A DNA stretch of 64,000 nt, taken from assembly GCA_965200525.1 (NCBI GenBank), contig OZ241368.1, positions 1,364,001 through 1,428,000 on the forward strand. Reading direction: 5' to 3'. This DNA is from JANNPJ01 sp965200525 (GTDB taxonomy: Bacteria > Actinomycetota > Actinomycetes > Actinomycetales > Kineosporiaceae). Below are positions 1 to 7,684 of this stretch, in pieces (position 1 is the stretch's first letter; every line of letters begins with the position of its first letter). A program made the position numbers and the translations under genes. The notes below the pieces were generated by a model. That model saw only the letters and a program-made list of their open reading frames with translations. It did not search any database and was not told where the DNA came from.

Positions 1-1087
1 TCGGAGCCGGCCGTTGCCGGCGGAGGCTCTCGACCTCCCCTGCGTCGGCCCCGGACATCCGGGCGAACAGCACGATCACGGACGGACCGGTACGCCGGAC
101 CGAGGCCGCCAGGGCGCTCGGCGGCAGGCCCGAGCCCAGCATCCGGGCCGGGATCTCCCGCTCGGCCAGAGCCGCGGCCAGGGCGTGCAGCGGCAGCGAG
201 TGGTACTCCGTGTCGGCGCAGGCCAGCATCACCGTCACCGGACTGCGGGGCTGCTGCAGGCTGAGCGAGACCGAGCGCATGACGCCGAGGATCACTTCGG
301 AGAAGGCGTGCTCGACGTCGATCCCGTCGCCGGTGACCCGGGTCCGCTCGCCGAGTGCTCGCAGCACCGGCATGATCATGGTGTTCCAGGTCAGGATCAC
401 GCCCTGACGCCGGACCGCGTCCCGCAGGATGCGGTGCATCTCGTAGGTGTCCAGGGCCATCGCGGCCCGGGCCAGGCCGCGGTTCTGCGGCGTGCCGTCG
501 GGCATCGCCACCACCCGGCCCCCGCCGGAGGTGCCGCGCTCGGACCCGACCGAGCGCAGCACGCCCGACCAGGGGTCGAACTCCGGATCCGGATCCGGCT
601 CCGCGGCCGGGACGTCGTCCATCGGGTCCAGGTCGCCGGTCCAGCTGTCGTCCAGGACGACGGGCTGCAGCAGGTCGTCGTCGATCTGATCGGCGGGCCG
701 GTCGGCCGGCGGCTGAACCGGGCCGTCGGCCCGGAACGGCACGACCTCGGCCATCTCGTCGAAGGACAGGCCGTCGGCCGGGGTGAGCATCGGCCGGCCG
801 TCGTCGCTGACCGGCGTGGCCACGGCGATCTTGGCCGCATCGGCCGGCGAGACCCCTTCCAGGGTGAGCCGGCGCATCACCATCAACCGGGCCACATCGG
901 CCGGCGAGTACCGCCGGTGCGCGCCGGCGGTGTGCGCCGAGGGGCCCAGCCCGTACCGCCGGTCCCAGGTGCGCAGAGTGGGGGGAGCCACTCCCAGCCG
1001 GCGAGCCACCGCCGCGACGGTGAGCGTGGGAGTGGGAGGCGTGGTCGACGCGTTCACCACCCCGTCCCGTCTCTCTGGGGCCTCCAT
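1..1087 (-). CDS. MerR-family regulator with B12-binding-like C-terminal region (partial, C-terminus beyond window)
   Basis: A predicted DNA-binding regulator. From the ATG at 1087 the protein begins MEAPERRDGVV. A MerR winged helix lies at about residues 24-70, with a helix VARRLGVAPPTLRTWDRRYG followed by HRRYSPADVARL. After an acidic, Pro/Asp-rich linker (about 100-190) comes a helical bundle containing an EH pair (IDVEHAFSE) and then a Rossmann-like segment (VTVMLACADTEYHSLPLHAL), the layout of LitR/CarH-type cobalamin-binding regulators. The canonical DxHxxG cobalamin motif is not intact: the glycine is missing in DTEYHSLPL. Cofactor binding is therefore doubtful. It is divergent from whiB3. 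The gene is open at the left window edge. Confidence 0.85.
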   Translation of the reverse strand, partial: MEAPERRDGVVNASTTPPTPTLTVAAVARRLGVAPPTLRTWDRRYGLGPSAHTAGAHRRYSPADVARLMVMRRLTLEGVSPADAAKIAVATPVSDDGRPMLTPADGLSFDEMAEVVPFRADGPVQPPADRPADQIDDDLLQPVVLDDSWTGDLDPMDDVPAAEPDPDPEFDPWSGVLRSVGSERGTSGGGRVVAMPDGTPQNRGLARAAMALDTYEMHRILRDAVRRQGVILTWNTMIMPVLRALGERTRVTGDGIDVEHAFSEVILGVMRSVSLSLQQPRSPVTVMLACADTEYHSLPLHALAAALAEREIPARMLGSGLPPSALAASVRRTGPSVIVLFARMSGADAGEVESLRRQRPAP

Positions 1088-1402
1088 GGCGATCAGTCTC
1101 CGGTAGGCAGCGAGTTCCGGCCACCTCGGACACACCGGGGCCGGTCGTCATCAGAGGTTAACGCACAGTTCAGAAGGTCGCTCCCCAAGTTGAACAAGTT
1201 TCGCAACGAAGAGCCTTGAACAACCCGTGAAGCGTTGGGTAGGGTCGCCGTATCGCTTCAGATCGCTTCGGAAGTACTTCGAATGCGCCAGCCGGTCGCA
1301 AGCCCTCCCCATCGAGACCAGATGCGGGCGTGTGCGGCAACCGGAGAGCACATCGTTTCGGGCTCACGAGGCCCGTATCGAGATCGGGATTGGTAGAACA
1401 CC
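1088..1402. promoter_or_regulatory. Divergent control region between the MerR-type regulator and whiB3
   Basis: This is 315 bp of non-coding DNA holding the promoters of both flanking genes. Two direct copies of TTGAACAA lie at 1191-1198 and 1217-1224, 26 bp apart; they are candidate operator half-sites for the regulator. A small inverted repeat, GGGCTCACGAGGCCC, lies near 1360 upstream of whiB3. I could not assign convincing -35/-10 pairs. Confidence 0.4.
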
Positions 1403-1705
1403 ATGGCTGAGATTTCTCGACTTCCCGGACCAGTGGCCGATCTTTGGGAATGGCAGCTCGAAGGATCGTGCCGCACGGCCGACCCGCGGCTCTTCTTCCA
1501 CCCCGAGGGTGAGCGGGGCCCGGCCCGGCGCGAGCGCGACGCGGGCGCCCAGGTGGTCTGCGCCTCCTGCCCGGTGCTGCAGGAATGCCGCCGGCACGCC
1601 CTCACCGTGCGTGAGCCGTACGGCGTCTGGGGTGGGCTGACCGAGGACGAGCGCACCGAGATCTACCTGGCCGAGCGCGACCGGCCGCTGTCGGCGGCAA
1701 GCTGA
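1403..1705 (+). CDS. whiB3: WhiB-family iron-sulfur transcription factor, WhiB3/WhiD type
   Basis: A 100-residue Wbl protein. The four cluster cysteines are C23, C53, C56 and C62 (CASCPVLQEC). The GVWGGLT turn at 74-80, which contacts the sigma factor in the family, is followed by a short basic/acidic tail. Wbl proteins carry an oxygen- and NO-sensitive 4Fe-4S cluster and act with region 4 of the principal sigma factor. Placement next to groEL1-groES and the tsaD-alr block matches M. tuberculosis whiB3 and Streptomyces whiD, which is why this subfamily is chosen. It converges on groEL across a strong terminator. Confidence 0.9.
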   Translation: MAEISRLPGPVADLWEWQLEGSCRTADPRLFFHPEGERGPARRERDAGAQVVCASCPVLQECRRHALTVREPYGVWGGLTEDERTEIYLAERDRPLSAAS

Positions 1706-1750
1706 CTCGGCGAGCTGACCGGACCGTTCACCGACCGGAACGACGACGAG

Positions 1751-1786
1751 CGAAGGGCCCGCCTCCATCGGGGAGCGGGCCCTTCG
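1751..1786. terminator. Bidirectional terminator between whiB3 and groEL
   Basis: Perfect 12-bp arms CGAAGGGCCCGC (1751-1762) and GCGGGCCCTTCG (1775-1786) enclose a 12-nt loop. The hairpin lies between the stop codons of two convergent genes. There is no long T tract, as is common in actinobacteria. Confidence 0.8.
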
Positions 1787-1831
1787 GCCGTTCGAGACCT
1801 CAGCGACCAGTGAGCTCAGTGATTACCGAGC

Positions 1832-3448
1832 TCAGTGGCCGTGACCGTGGCCGTGACCGGCGTCGGCCGGCTGCTCTTCCTGCTTGTCCACGACCAGGGT
1901 GTCGGTGGTGAGCACCATGGACGCGATCGAGGCGGCGTTGCGCAGCGCCGACCGGGTCACCTTGACCGGGTCGATGATGCCGCGGGCCAGCAGGTCGACG
2001 TACTCCTCGGCGGCGGCGTCGTAGCCACTGCCGACGGGCATCTGCCGGACCTTGTCGACGACGACGTAGCCCTCGAGGCCGGCGTTCTCGGCGATCCAGC
2101 GCAGCGGCTCGGCCGCGGCCTTGCGGACGATGTTGACGCCCGTCGCCTCGTCACCGGTCAGGCCCAGGCTGTCGTCCAGCACCGAGACCGCGTGAACGAG
2201 AGCCGAACCGCCACCGGCGACGATGCCCTCTTCGATCGCGGCCCGAGTGGCCGAGACGGCGTCCTCGATCCGGTGCTTCTTCTCCTTGAGCTCGACCTCG
2301 GTGTGCGCGCCGACCCGGATCACGCAGACCCCGCCGGCCAGCTTCGCGAGCCGCTCCTGGAGCTTCTCCCGGTCCCAGTCGGAGTCGGTCCGCTCGATCT
2401 CGGCCTTGATCTGACCGATCCGGCCCTGCACCTCGTCGGGCTTGCCGGCGCCGTCGATGATCGTGGTGTCGTCCTTGGTGATGACGATCCGGCGGGCGGT
2501 GCCGAGCACCTCGAGGCCGACCTGGTCGAGCTTGAGGCCGATCTCGGGGCTGACCACCTGGGCGCCGGTGAGCACCGCGATGTCCTGCAGCGTCGCCTTG
2601 CGGCGGTCGCCGAAGCCGGGAGCCTTGACCGCAGCTGCGGTGAAGGTGCCCCGGATCTTGTTGACGACCAGGGTGGAGAGCGCCTCGCCCTCCAGGTCCT
2701 CGGCCACGATGAACAGCGGCTTGCCGGCCTGGAGAACCTTCTCCAGGATCGGCAGCAGGTCCGACACGGCGGAGATCTTGTTCTGGTGGATCAGGATGTA
2801 GGCGTCCTCAAGGACGGTCTCCATCCGCTCCGTGTCCGTGACGAAGTACGGCGACAGGTATCCCTTGTCGAACTGCATGCCTTCGGAGAAGTCGAGCTCC
2901 ATCGCGGTCGAGGAGGACTCCTCGACGGTGATGACGCCGTCCTTGCCGACCTTGTCGAAGGCTTCGGCGATCAGGTCGCCGACGACCGAGTCCTGCGCGG
3001 AGATGGTGGCGACGTGGGCGATCTCGCCCTTGCCGTCGATCTCGCGGGCGGTCTCCAGCAGCCGGGAGCTGACGGCCTCGACGGCCGCGTCGATGCCACG
3101 CTTCAGGGCGGACGGCGCGGCGCCGGCGGTGACGTTACGCAGGCCTTCCTTCACCATCGCCTGGGCGAGCACGGTGGCCGTCGTGGTGCCGTCGCCGGCC
3201 ACGTCGTTGGTCTTGGTCGCGACCTCTTTGGCGAGCTGGGCCCCGAGGTTCTCGTACGGGTCCTCCAGCTCCACCTCCTTGGCGATGGTCACGCCGTCGT
3301 TCGTGATGGTGGGCGCGCCCCACTTCTTGTCGATGACGACGTTGCGGCCGCGCGGGCCGAGCGTCACCTTGACGGCGTTCGCCAGGGCATCGACACCGCG
3401 CTCCAGGGCGCGGCGAGCGGAGTCGTTGAACTCCAGAGTTTTAGCCAT
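1832..3448 (-). CDS. groEL: 60 kDa chaperonin GroEL (GroEL1 type, His-rich tail)
   Basis: The ATP-dependent barrel chaperonin, 538 residues, close to the usual 540. The N-terminus MAKTLEFNDSARRALERGVD, the nucleotide-site GDGTTTATVLA and the GGGSALVHA segment are all present. The C-terminus ends in GHGHGHGH rather than the Gly-Gly-Met repeat; a His-rich tail is the mark of actinobacterial GroEL1, the paralogue encoded with groES. In mycobacteria the GGM-tailed GroEL2 is the housekeeping copy and lies elsewhere. It is the second gene of a CIRCE-controlled operon, 146 nt after groES. Confidence 0.97.
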   Translation of the reverse strand: MAKTLEFNDSARRALERGVDALANAVKVTLGPRGRNVVIDKKWGAPTITNDGVTIAKEVELEDPYENLGAQLAKEVATKTNDVAGDGTTTATVLAQAMVKEGLRNVTAGAAPSALKRGIDAAVEAVSSRLLETAREIDGKGEIAHVATISAQDSVVGDLIAEAFDKVGKDGVITVEESSSTAMELDFSEGMQFDKGYLSPYFVTDTERMETVLEDAYILIHQNKISAVSDLLPILEKVLQAGKPLFIVAEDLEGEALSTLVVNKIRGTFTAAAVKAPGFGDRRKATLQDIAVLTGAQVVSPEIGLKLDQVGLEVLGTARRIVITKDDTTIIDGAGKPDEVQGRIGQIKAEIERTDSDWDREKLQERLAKLAGGVCVIRVGAHTEVELKEKKHRIEDAVSATRAAIEEGIVAGGGSALVHAVSVLDDSLGLTGDEATGVNIVRKAAAEPLRWIAENAGLEGYVVVDKVRQMPVGSGYDAAAEEYVDLLARGIIDPVKVTRSALRNAASIASMVLTTDTLVVDKQEEQPADAGHGHGHGH

Positions 3449-3497
3449 GCTGCGTCAATCCCTCTTCGCTGTATGCATGTCGATTTGGCGGCAACGG

Positions 3498-3542
3498 CCT
3501 CCGCCCCGGTCGGCCAGCAAAGCCGGCCGGCCGGGGCGGAGG
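3498..3542 (-). promoter_or_regulatory. Stable hairpin in the groES-groEL spacer
   Basis: Perfect 12-bp arms CCTCCGCCCCGG (3498-3509) and CCGGGGCGGAGG (3531-3542), with a smaller CGGCC/GCCGG pairing inside the loop. It sits in the intercistronic region and may protect or process the transcript, or partly attenuate groEL relative to groES. Function is inferred. Confidence 0.6.
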
Positions 3543-3594
3543 TCGTCGAACGACCGAGAGCCCATCGCTGACTGATCAGCGGCGGGCTCGCAGG

Positions 3595-3894
3595 TCACTT
3601 CTCGATGATGGCGAGGACGTCGCGCGCCGAGAGGATGAGGTACTCCTCACCGGAGTACTTCACCTCGGTGCCGCCGTACTTGCTGTAGAGCACGGTGTCG
3701 CCGACCTTGACGTCAAGCGGAATCCGCTTTTCGCCCTCGTCGTCGAACCGGCCGGGGCCGACCGCAAGGACTTCGCCCTCCTGGGGCTTCTCCTTGGCGG
3801 TGTCCGGGATGACCAGGCCGGAGGCCGTCGTCTGCTCCGCGTCTAGCGGCTTGACGACAATGCGATCCTCGAGCGGCTTGATGGAGACCGACAC
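3595..3894 (-). CDS. groES: 10 kDa co-chaperonin GroES
   Basis: A 99-residue co-chaperonin forming the heptameric lid of GroEL. It begins MSVSIKPLEDRIVVKPLDAE; the mobile loop follows (QTTASGLVIPDTAKEKPQ), then GEVLAVGPGR and the conserved DTVLYSKYGGTEVKY strand. AGGGGAGG lies just upstream of the ATG as a strong Shine-Dalgarno. It is first in the groES-groEL operon, behind a promoter overlapped by CIRCE. Confidence 0.97.
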   Translation of the reverse strand: MSVSIKPLEDRIVVKPLDAEQTTASGLVIPDTAKEKPQEGEVLAVGPGRFDDEGEKRIPLDVKVGDTVLYSKYGGTEVKYSGEEYLILSARDVLAIIEK

Positions 3895-3993
3895 GTGCGG
3901 ACCTCCCCTTCGGGAACGTCGATTGCGTATGTGAGGACTGTGTTGCGGATGGGACCTGAACCGTCGTCGCGGTGCCGGCCGGACCCCATCTCA

Positions 3994-4020
3994 TTGGCAC
4001 ACTCACGAGGAGAGTGCCAA
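3994..4020. promoter_or_regulatory. CIRCE element (proximal), HrcA operator
   Basis: Arms TTGGCACAC and GAGTGCCAA are separated by 9 nt, 8 of 9 pairs matching. This fits the CIRCE consensus TTAGCACTC-N9-GAGTGCTAA. It lies downstream of the groES -10, where bound HrcA would block elongation or initiation. Confidence 0.8.
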
Positions 4021-4024
4021 CTAG

Positions 4025-4054
4025 AATCTAGAGCGCCGGTTAGCACTCGGTCAA
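4025..4054 (-). promoter_or_regulatory. groES-groEL promoter
   Basis: On the minus strand: TTGACC (-35, 4049-4054), 18-nt spacer, TAGATT (-10, 4025-4030). The -35 hexamer lies inside the spacer of the distal CIRCE box and the start region falls in the proximal box, so HrcA would occlude the polymerase from both sides. Confidence 0.7.
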
Positions 4055-4066
4055 CCCGAGTGCCAA
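4040..4066. promoter_or_regulatory. CIRCE element (distal), HrcA operator
   Basis: TTAGCACTC (4040-4048), a 9-nt spacer GGTCAACCC, then GAGTGCCAA (4058-4066). Eight of nine arm positions pair, and the left arm is identical to the consensus. It overlaps the -35 of the groES promoter. Confidence 0.88.
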
Positions 4067-4151
4067 GTTACTTCAGCCGTGTCGCGCCCGACTGGGGGCT
4101 GGTCCGGCCATCGTGTCAACCGGGCCGGCCAGTGCGTGTGAGAATTCGGCG

Positions 4152-5345
4152 GTGGATCTGGACGGCATCTCGACCCTGCTCACTCGGGACGGCTGGGCCC
4201 TGCTCGAATCGCTGCCGACCTACGACGAGTCGGCCGCACTGGTGCTCACCGAGCAACTGCAGCGCGACGGCCACGCGCCCGCCCTGGTCGCGGCCGCGCT
4301 GACCCAGTCCCGGTTGCGGGCCGCGGCCCGGGCCAAGTTCGGCCCGTTCGCCGACAGCATGCTGTTCACCCCGACCGGTCTGGAGCAGGCCACCCGACTG
4401 CCGGTGGCGGCCCGGCACGCCCAGCGGTTCGCCTCGGCCGGGATCACCCGGGTGGCCGATCTCGGCTGCGGGATCGGGGCCGACTCGATGGCGATGGCCG
4501 GTCTGGACCGCGAGGTCGTGGCGGTCGAGCAGGACGAGGTGACCGCCGCGATCGCCACGGTCAACCTGCGGCACTGGCCCGAGGCCACGGTCCGCCACGA
4601 GGACGCGATGACCACCAGCCTGAACGGGATCGAGGGGGCCTTCCTCGACCCGGCCCGGCGGGCCACCTCGGGACGCCGGTTGCTGGACCCCCGGGCCGGG
4701 TCGCCGCCGCTGTCGTTCGTCCACGAACTGGCCGGCCGGCTGCCTGCGGTGGGCATGAAGACCGCCCCCGGCATCCCGCATCACCTGGTTCCGAACGGGG
4801 CCGAGGCGCAGTGGATCTCGGTCGACGGTGACGTGGTCGAGGCCGGGCTGTGGTTCGGCCGGGTGGCCCGCGAGGGGGTGCGGCGCAGCGCGCTGGTGCT
4901 GGACAGCGCCGGCGGCGGCACCGAGGTGACGGACGCCGGCATGACCGACGCCCAGCCGGCCCCGGTCGGTGAGGTCGGCGCCTTCCTCTACGAGCCGGAC
5001 GGCGCGGTGATCCGGTCCGGCCTGGTCGCCGCGGTGGCAACCCAGCTCGAGGGCCGGCTGATCGACCGCAGCATCGCCTACGTGACCGCCGACCGGCTGA
5101 CCTCGACCCCGCTGGCCCGGGCCTACGCGGTGGACGACGTGTTCGGCTTCCAGCTGAAGACACTGCGGACCTGGCTGCGCGACCGGGGGGTCGGCCGGCT
5201 GACGATCAAGAAGCGGGGCACCGCGGTCGAGCCCGAGCAGCTGCGCAAACAGCTGCGGCTGAGCGGCGACAACGAGGCCACCATCGTGCTGACCCGGGTC
5301 GCCGGCAAGCAGTCGGTGCTGGCCGTCCGCCCGATCAAGGCCTGA
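4152..5345 (+). CDS. Class I SAM-dependent methyltransferase with THUMP-like C-terminal domain
   Basis: About 397 residues from the GTG at 4152; an in-frame GTG at 4113 would add 13 residues, but VDLDGISTLLTRDGWALLE fits the usual family N-terminus. Motif I of the SAM fold is VADLGCGIGADS, followed by the acidic loop VAVEQDE and a motif IV-like AFLDPARR. The last 70 residues (FGFQLKTLRTWLRDRGVGRL, then IKKRGTAVEPEQLRKQ) form the THUMP-like module of this actinobacterial family. Substrate is unknown; the fold suggests RNA. It is divergent from groES and shares the CIRCE-bearing region. Confidence 0.82.
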   Translation: MDLDGISTLLTRDGWALLESLPTYDESAALVLTEQLQRDGHAPALVAAALTQSRLRAAARAKFGPFADSMLFTPTGLEQATRLPVAARHAQRFASAGITRVADLGCGIGADSMAMAGLDREVVAVEQDEVTAAIATVNLRHWPEATVRHEDAMTTSLNGIEGAFLDPARRATSGRRLLDPRAGSPPLSFVHELAGRLPAVGMKTAPGIPHHLVPNGAEAQWISVDGDVVEAGLWFGRVAREGVRRSALVLDSAGGGTEVTDAGMTDAQPAPVGEVGAFLYEPDGAVIRSGLVAAVATQLEGRLIDRSIAYVTADRLTSTPLARAYAVDDVFGFQLKTLRTWLRDRGVGRLTIKKRGTAVEPEQLRKQLRLSGDNEATIVLTRVAGKQSVLAVRPIKA

Positions 5346-5379
5346 CCGCGAGCCAACGCCGCCGTCGCTGAGGGTGTTG

Positions 5380-5431
5380 TGATCGATGTACCTGTTCGGT
5401 GGTGATCACCCCGCAACGGGTACATCGATCA
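5380..5431. repeat. Nested palindrome in a convergent intergenic region
   Basis: Perfect 13-bp arms TGATCGATGTACC (5380-5392) and GGTACATCGATCA (5419-5431) enclose 26 nt that include the perfect palindrome GGTGATCACC (5401-5410). It lies between the convergent methyltransferase and tsaD stop codons. It could be a bidirectional terminator, but it is AT-richer than the others here and has a long loop, so a dispersed intergenic repeat or a protein-binding site is equally possible. Confidence 0.6.
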
Positions 5432-5439
5432 AGACACGC

Positions 5440-6507
5440 TCAGGCCTGAACCAGGGTGATCGGCATCGAGGAGTCGGTCGGTAGCCCGAGGTCGGACGGC
5501 GGCCGGCCGGTCGCCACCAGCCGGGAACCGAGCGCGGCCACCATCGCCCCGTTGTCGGTGCACAGCTTCGGCCGGGGCACCCGCAGCTCGATCCCGGCCT
5601 TCTCGCAGCGCTCGGCGGCCATCGCCCGCAACCGGGAGTTGGCCGCGACCCCGCCGCCGATCAGCAGGTGCGAGACACCGTGCTCGCGGCAGGCCAGGAC
5701 CGCCTTGCGGGTCAGGACGTCGACCACCGCCTCCTGGAAGCTGGCCGAGACGTCGGCCACCGGCACCTTCTCGCCGGCCGCCTCGCGCTGCTCGACCCAG
5801 CGGGCGACCGACGTCTTCAGGCCGGAGAAGGAGAAGTCGTACCGGTGCTTGGCCGCGTCACCGGGGCCGGTCAGGCCGCGCGGGAAGGCCACTGCGGCCG
5901 GGTTGCCCTCGCGGGCCTGCCGGTCGATCTGCGGGCCACCGGGGAAACCCAGGCCGAGCAGCCGGGCCACCTTGTCGAAGGCCTCCCCGGCGGCGTCGTC
6001 CAGGGTCCGGCCCAGCGGCTGGACGTCGTAGGTCACGTCGGGCACGAACAGCAGCGACGAGTGCCCGCCGGAGACCAGCAGGGCGATCGCCGGCTCCGGG
6101 AGCGGGCCGTGCTCGAGCAGGTCGACGGCGACGTGGGCGGCCAGGTGGTTGACCCCGTAGAGCGGCTTGTCCAGGGCCAGAGCCAGAGCCTTGGCCGCGG
6201 CCACCCCGACCATCAGCGCCCCGGACAGGCCCGGCCCCGAGGTGACCGCGATCGCGTCGACGTCGCGCAGCGCCACGCCGGCGTCGTCGCAGGCCCGGCG
6301 CAGGGTCGGAATCATCGCCTCGAGATGGGCCCGGCTGGCCACTTCGGGCACCACCCCGCCGAACCGGGCGTGCTGCTCGACCGAGGAGGCGATGGTGTCG
6401 ACCAGCAGCGTGCTGCCGCGAACCAGGCCCACCCCGGTCTCGTCGCAGGAGGTCTCGATGCCTAGAACCAGCGGCTCGGACGCCGAGGCGCCGGCCGATT
6501 CATGCAT
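5440..6507 (-). CDS. tsaD: tRNA N6-adenosine threonylcarbamoyltransferase TsaD
   Basis: The catalytic subunit that transfers threonylcarbamoyl to A37 of ANN-decoding tRNAs. The start is the ATG at 6507 (MHESAGASASEPLVLGIETS); a 13-codon extension upstream is possible but is not conserved. The ASKHA-fold motif is ETSCDET at 18-24, metal-binding histidines are H121 and H125 (NHLAAH), and the glycine-rich LLVSGGHSSLL follows. Length about 355 is slightly above the bacterial norm. It is the last gene of the alr-tsaE-tsaB-rimI-tsaD operon, separated from rimI by a DUF4328 gene. Confidence 0.96.
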   Translation of the reverse strand: MHESAGASASEPLVLGIETSCDETGVGLVRGSTLLVDTIASSVEQHARFGGVVPEVASRAHLEAMIPTLRRACDDAGVALRDVDAIAVTSGPGLSGALMVGVAAAKALALALDKPLYGVNHLAAHVAVDLLEHGPLPEPAIALLVSGGHSSLLFVPDVTYDVQPLGRTLDDAAGEAFDKVARLLGLGFPGGPQIDRQAREGNPAAVAFPRGLTGPGDAAKHRYDFSFSGLKTSVARWVEQREAAGEKVPVADVSASFQEAVVDVLTRKAVLACREHGVSHLLIGGGVAANSRLRAMAAERCEKAGIELRVPRPKLCTDNGAMVAALGSRLVATGRPPSDLGLPTDSSMPITLVQA

Positions 6508-6526
6508 GCTCACCCCTGGAGCGTAG

Positions 6527-7675
6527 TCACCGCTGCCGGGCCGCAAGGGCGTCCTGGGTCTCCGAGAGGTACCGGACGATCCGGACCCAGAGCACCAGCC
6601 CGCCGATCGTGACCGCCGCGTCGAGCACCAGCAGGCCCACGTGCAGGCCGGTGTTCGGCGGGAACAGGCTCAGCGAGGCCTGCGCGATGCTGAGCACGCT
6701 CATCGAGATCCAGGTGGCCCACCACAGACCGGTTCGCGGCGGAGGCCGGTTCGCGCCGGGCGCGGTGGCCGCGAGCGCGTCGTCGACCAACTGCTTCGGG
6801 AACCACAGGTTGACGATCGGGATGATCCAGCTGAGCCAGACCCACGACTCGGACCGGCGTTGCCCCTGCGGGCGCAGCACCATCGCGTTCTGCCGGACCC
6901 GGCTCAGCCACAGCGCGACCACCACCCACACGGCCACCTCGACCAGGACGGAGAGGGCGCTGGCGGTCCGGTAGAGCGACGACCCCTCTGCCAGGATCAC
7001 CCTCGGGTTGTCGCCGGGGGCGGCGTTCTGCATGGCGTCCCAGGCATCGTGCAGGGCCTGGTTCTGGTTCGGTGCCAGGAACCCGACCAGGCAGGTGCCC
7101 GCGCCCATCAGCAGGGACAGGGCGATCAAGGGGTTCACCAGCCGGCCGGCCGGCTCCAGCACGGTCGGACCGGTCCACTGCGGTGGCCCGTAACCGCCCG
7201 GCCCGGGCTGACCGGGCTGACCGGGCCCGCCCCAACCGTGCTGTTGCCCGTAACCCGGCGGAGGCTGCTGGCCGTAGCCCTGAGGAGGCTGCTGCCCGTA
7301 TCCGGGCTGCTGGCCGTATCCGGGCGGGGGCTGCTGCCCGGGCTGCCCCCAGGCCGGCGGCGCCCCCCAGCCGGCGCCGTTGGCCGGCTGATCCGCCGGC
7401 GGCGCCGGTGGCGGGGTCGGCAGGGCCTGGCCCTGGCCGTACTTGCCGTAGGAGGGCGAGGTGGGCTGGCCGTAGCCGCCGCCGGCCCACGGCTGGGTCG
7501 GCGGGGCGGGCGCAACCGGCTGGGTCGGCGGGACCGGCTGGGTCGGCGGCTGGTCGGGCGCGGTGGGGCCGCCCGCCGGCACCGGCTGGGTCGGGGCGGC
7601 CGGCTCAGCCGGCGCGACCGGCTCCTCGCCGGGCTGCTGCCACGGCTGATCGCGGCCGTCGTTGGGGGTGGTCAT
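6527..7675 (-). CDS. DUF4328 membrane protein with Pro/Gln/Gly-rich N-terminus
   Basis: 382 residues. The first 165 are low-complexity: TQPVPPTQPV-type repeats, then GYGQQP-type repeats, ending in GPPQWTGPTVLEP. The C-terminal half is a DUF4328-type membrane domain with about four hydrophobic spans (near LIALSLLMGAGTCLVGFLAP, LSVLVEVAVWVVVALWL, LSWIIPIVNLWFPKQLVDD, VTIGGLVLWVRIVRYL). The WIIPIVNLWFPKQ segment is typical of the family. Function is unknown. It sits between rimI and tsaD in the same direction, 9 nt from rimI and 19 nt from tsaD, so is probably co-transcribed. Confidence 0.85.
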   Translation of the reverse strand: MTTPNDGRDQPWQQPGEEPVAPAEPAAPTQPVPAGGPTAPDQPPTQPVPPTQPVAPAPPTQPWAGGGYGQPTSPSYGKYGQGQALPTPPPAPPADQPANGAGWGAPPAWGQPGQQPPPGYGQQPGYGQQPPQGYGQQPPPGYGQQHGWGGPGQPGQPGPGGYGPPQWTGPTVLEPAGRLVNPLIALSLLMGAGTCLVGFLAPNQNQALHDAWDAMQNAAPGDNPRVILAEGSSLYRTASALSVLVEVAVWVVVALWLSRVRQNAMVLRPQGQRRSESWVWLSWIIPIVNLWFPKQLVDDALAATAPGANRPPPRTGLWWATWISMSVLSIAQASLSLFPPNTGLHVGLLVLDAAVTIGGLVLWVRIVRYLSETQDALAARQR

Positions 7676-7684
7676 TCGGTGAAT

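Noticed and set aside
1835..3571. 578-codon open frame opposite groEL
   Set aside because: Antisense shadow caused by high GC; composition Gly/Asp/Val/Arg-rich with no domain, and groEL is certain on the other strand.
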